Program-made: the position numbers and the translations under genes
Notes under the pieces: generated by a model
Told to the model about the DNA's origin: nothing
What the model saw: only the letters and a program-made list of their open reading frames with translations
Database searches by the model: none
In this document: positions 63,361-64,000 of the stretch, one piece after another
Position numbering within the stretch: the stretch's first letter is position 1
Layout: each line of letters starts with the position of its first letter
Origin: Hydrogenimonas sp.
GTDB lineage: Bacteria; Campylobacterota; Campylobacteria; Campylobacterales; Hydrogenimonadaceae
Direction: 5' to 3'
NCBI GenBank assembly: GCA_003945285.1
Contig: AP019005.1
Coordinates: forward strand, 186,001-250,000
DNA: 64,000 bases

Positions 63361-63525
63361 AATTCAAAACTAAAGATAGATGAAGAGACGGGCCGGCAAA
63401 ATCTGCCGGTATTGCGATTTGAGCGGCAACGGGGCGTTATGAAAACCGCTTTTGCCAGAAGGGTAAACCGCACCTGTGTACAGGTTTTGCCGGCCAGTCC
63501 GGGTTTGTTTGTTTGCGCTTGACTT
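63361..63525. repeat. Family B long-hairpin repeat, copy 2 (apical part deleted)
   Basis: TGAAGAGACGGGCCGGCAAAATCTGC and ATTGCGATTTGAGCGGCAACGGGGCGTTA (both near-identical to copy 1; quoted in part) are followed directly by GTACAGGTTTTGCCGGCC, so the distal right arm is kept while ~60 bases at the tip are missing. It lies between uvrB and the gamma carbonic anhydrase gene. Confidence 0.78.
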
Positions 63526-63530
63526 AACTC

Positions 63531-64000
63531 TTACAGCTTTTTTATCTTCTCTATCTCGTCTCTCAGCCGTGCAGCCTCCTCGAACTCCAATCTTTTGGCA
63601 GCCTCTTTCATCTTTTTTGTCAACTCTTTTACTATCTTCTGGCGCTCTTTCGCCGGCATCTTCTCTATTTTGCTACTCTTTTGATACAGAATGCCGTGGT
63701 CTTCGAGCCTTAGGTTCTCATCTAGCCGTCTTCCAACCGATTTGGGTGTTATGCCGTGCTCCTCGTTGTAGAGCTTCTGCCTTTTTCTTCTGTGCAGGGT
63801 TATATCTATGGCATTTTTCATCGAGTCGGTCATCTTTTGTGCATACATTATCACCCTGCCGTTGAGGTTTCTGGCTGCACGCCCCATCGTCTGTATAAGC
63901 GCAGTTTCCGAGCGTAGAAAGCCCTCTTTGTCGGCATCCAGGATCGCCACGAGGCTGACTTCCGGAAGATCGAGCCCCTCTCTGAGCAGGTTTATCCCTA
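63531..64000 (-). CDS. uvrB: Excinuclease ABC subunit B, C-terminal part (5' end outside the window)
   Basis: The frame is open to the right edge; only the last ~156 residues are seen. [23 protein letters not shown], then QTMGRAARN (helicase motif VI) and a C-terminal UVR domain ([20 protein letters not shown]) identify UvrB, the damage-verification helicase of nucleotide excision repair. Confidence 0.96.
   Translation of the reverse strand, partial: GINLLREGLDLPEVSLVAILDADKEGFLRSETALIQTMGRAARNLNGRVIMYAQKMTDSMKNAIDITLHRRKRQKLYNEEHGITPKSVGRRLDENLRLEDHGILYQKSSKIEKMPAKERQKIVKELTKKMKEAAKRLEFEEAARLRDEIEKIKKL

Noticed and set aside
63291-63473. N-terminal extension of the gamma carbonic anhydrase frame
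   Set aside because: It lies in the family B repeat; the ATG at 63290 has a good ribosome-binding site and gives the family-length protein.

Overview
The window is a gene-dense stretch of a Campylobacterota (Epsilonproteobacteria) chromosome with roughly even base composition. The assignment rests on gene content and order. A poly-Glu ChePep-type chemotaxis protein sits between a NucT-like nuclease and gmk-tatA-argS, an order I recall from Helicobacter pylori HP0323-HP0319. An HP0268-like small protein precedes miaB. There are tandem DUF2393 proteins next to hisIE, and rpsB-tsf-ABC ATPase-fliR and fabG-acpP-fabF-accA clusters. Many genes start with GTG or TTG and overlap by ATGA/GTGA. I cannot fix the genus; the GC level and gene style would suit a free-living, vent-type member rather than a host-associated Helicobacter or Campylobacter.

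Layout. 1-8.2 kb: 3' end of a molybdopterin oxidoreductase, yraN, trxA and trxB with a membrane protein between them, dapB, purF and a radical SAM protein on +; DUF2393 pair and hisIE on -. 8.2-13.7 kb: SPFH protein, structured repeats, ilvE, an aldehyde dehydrogenase, DUF523, a GGDEF protein. 13.7-22.4 kb: bcp, rpsB-tsf-ABC-fliR, nucT-like, chePep-gmk, tatA-argS. 22.5-28 kb: rsfS/nadD on -, then gap, a repeat mosaic, pgk, tpiA and fabI. 28-34.5 kb: major porin, a DUF3157-like secreted protein with an orphan DppB-type permease, nusA on -, HP0268-like, miaB, acyltransferase. 34.5-39.5 kb: three proteins resembling a reduced GspL/PilN/PilO inner-membrane platform, then tilS and rimO on -. 39.6-46.5 kb: DUF481 protein, MscS channel and a molybdate locus (modE, ModE operator, porin, modA, di-Mop protein, modB, modC). 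46.5-56.1 kb: tRNA-Phe, murD, mraY, gpmI, fatty-acid genes, DUF465, argJ, rpmB. 56.3-64 kb: HDOD protein with a STAS/CheX protein, rpe-trpF-dnaQ, a three-gene block (symporter, UPF0126, gamma carbonic anhydrase) bracketed by direct repeats, and the 3' part of uvrB.

How it fits together. Several genes form working sets: molybdate uptake with its regulator and operator, with a molybdopterin enzyme elsewhere in the window as a likely consumer of the metal; triose-phosphate enzymes (gap, pgk, tpiA, gpmI); fatty-acid synthesis (fabI, fabG, acpP, fabF, accA); thioredoxin and its reductase with a peroxiredoxin; and motility or signalling (fliR, ChePep, HDOD plus CheX-like, GGDEF).

The least explained parts lie between genes. 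There are two families of long structured repeats, one with hairpins whose stems change while the loops stay the same and which abut start codons. There is also a duplicated terminator cassette, a 180-bp palindrome in front of the mod operon, and simple-sequence tracts, one apparently inside murD. No rRNA, CRISPR array, insertion sequence or prophage was seen. Functional calls are from reading motifs; no database search was run.
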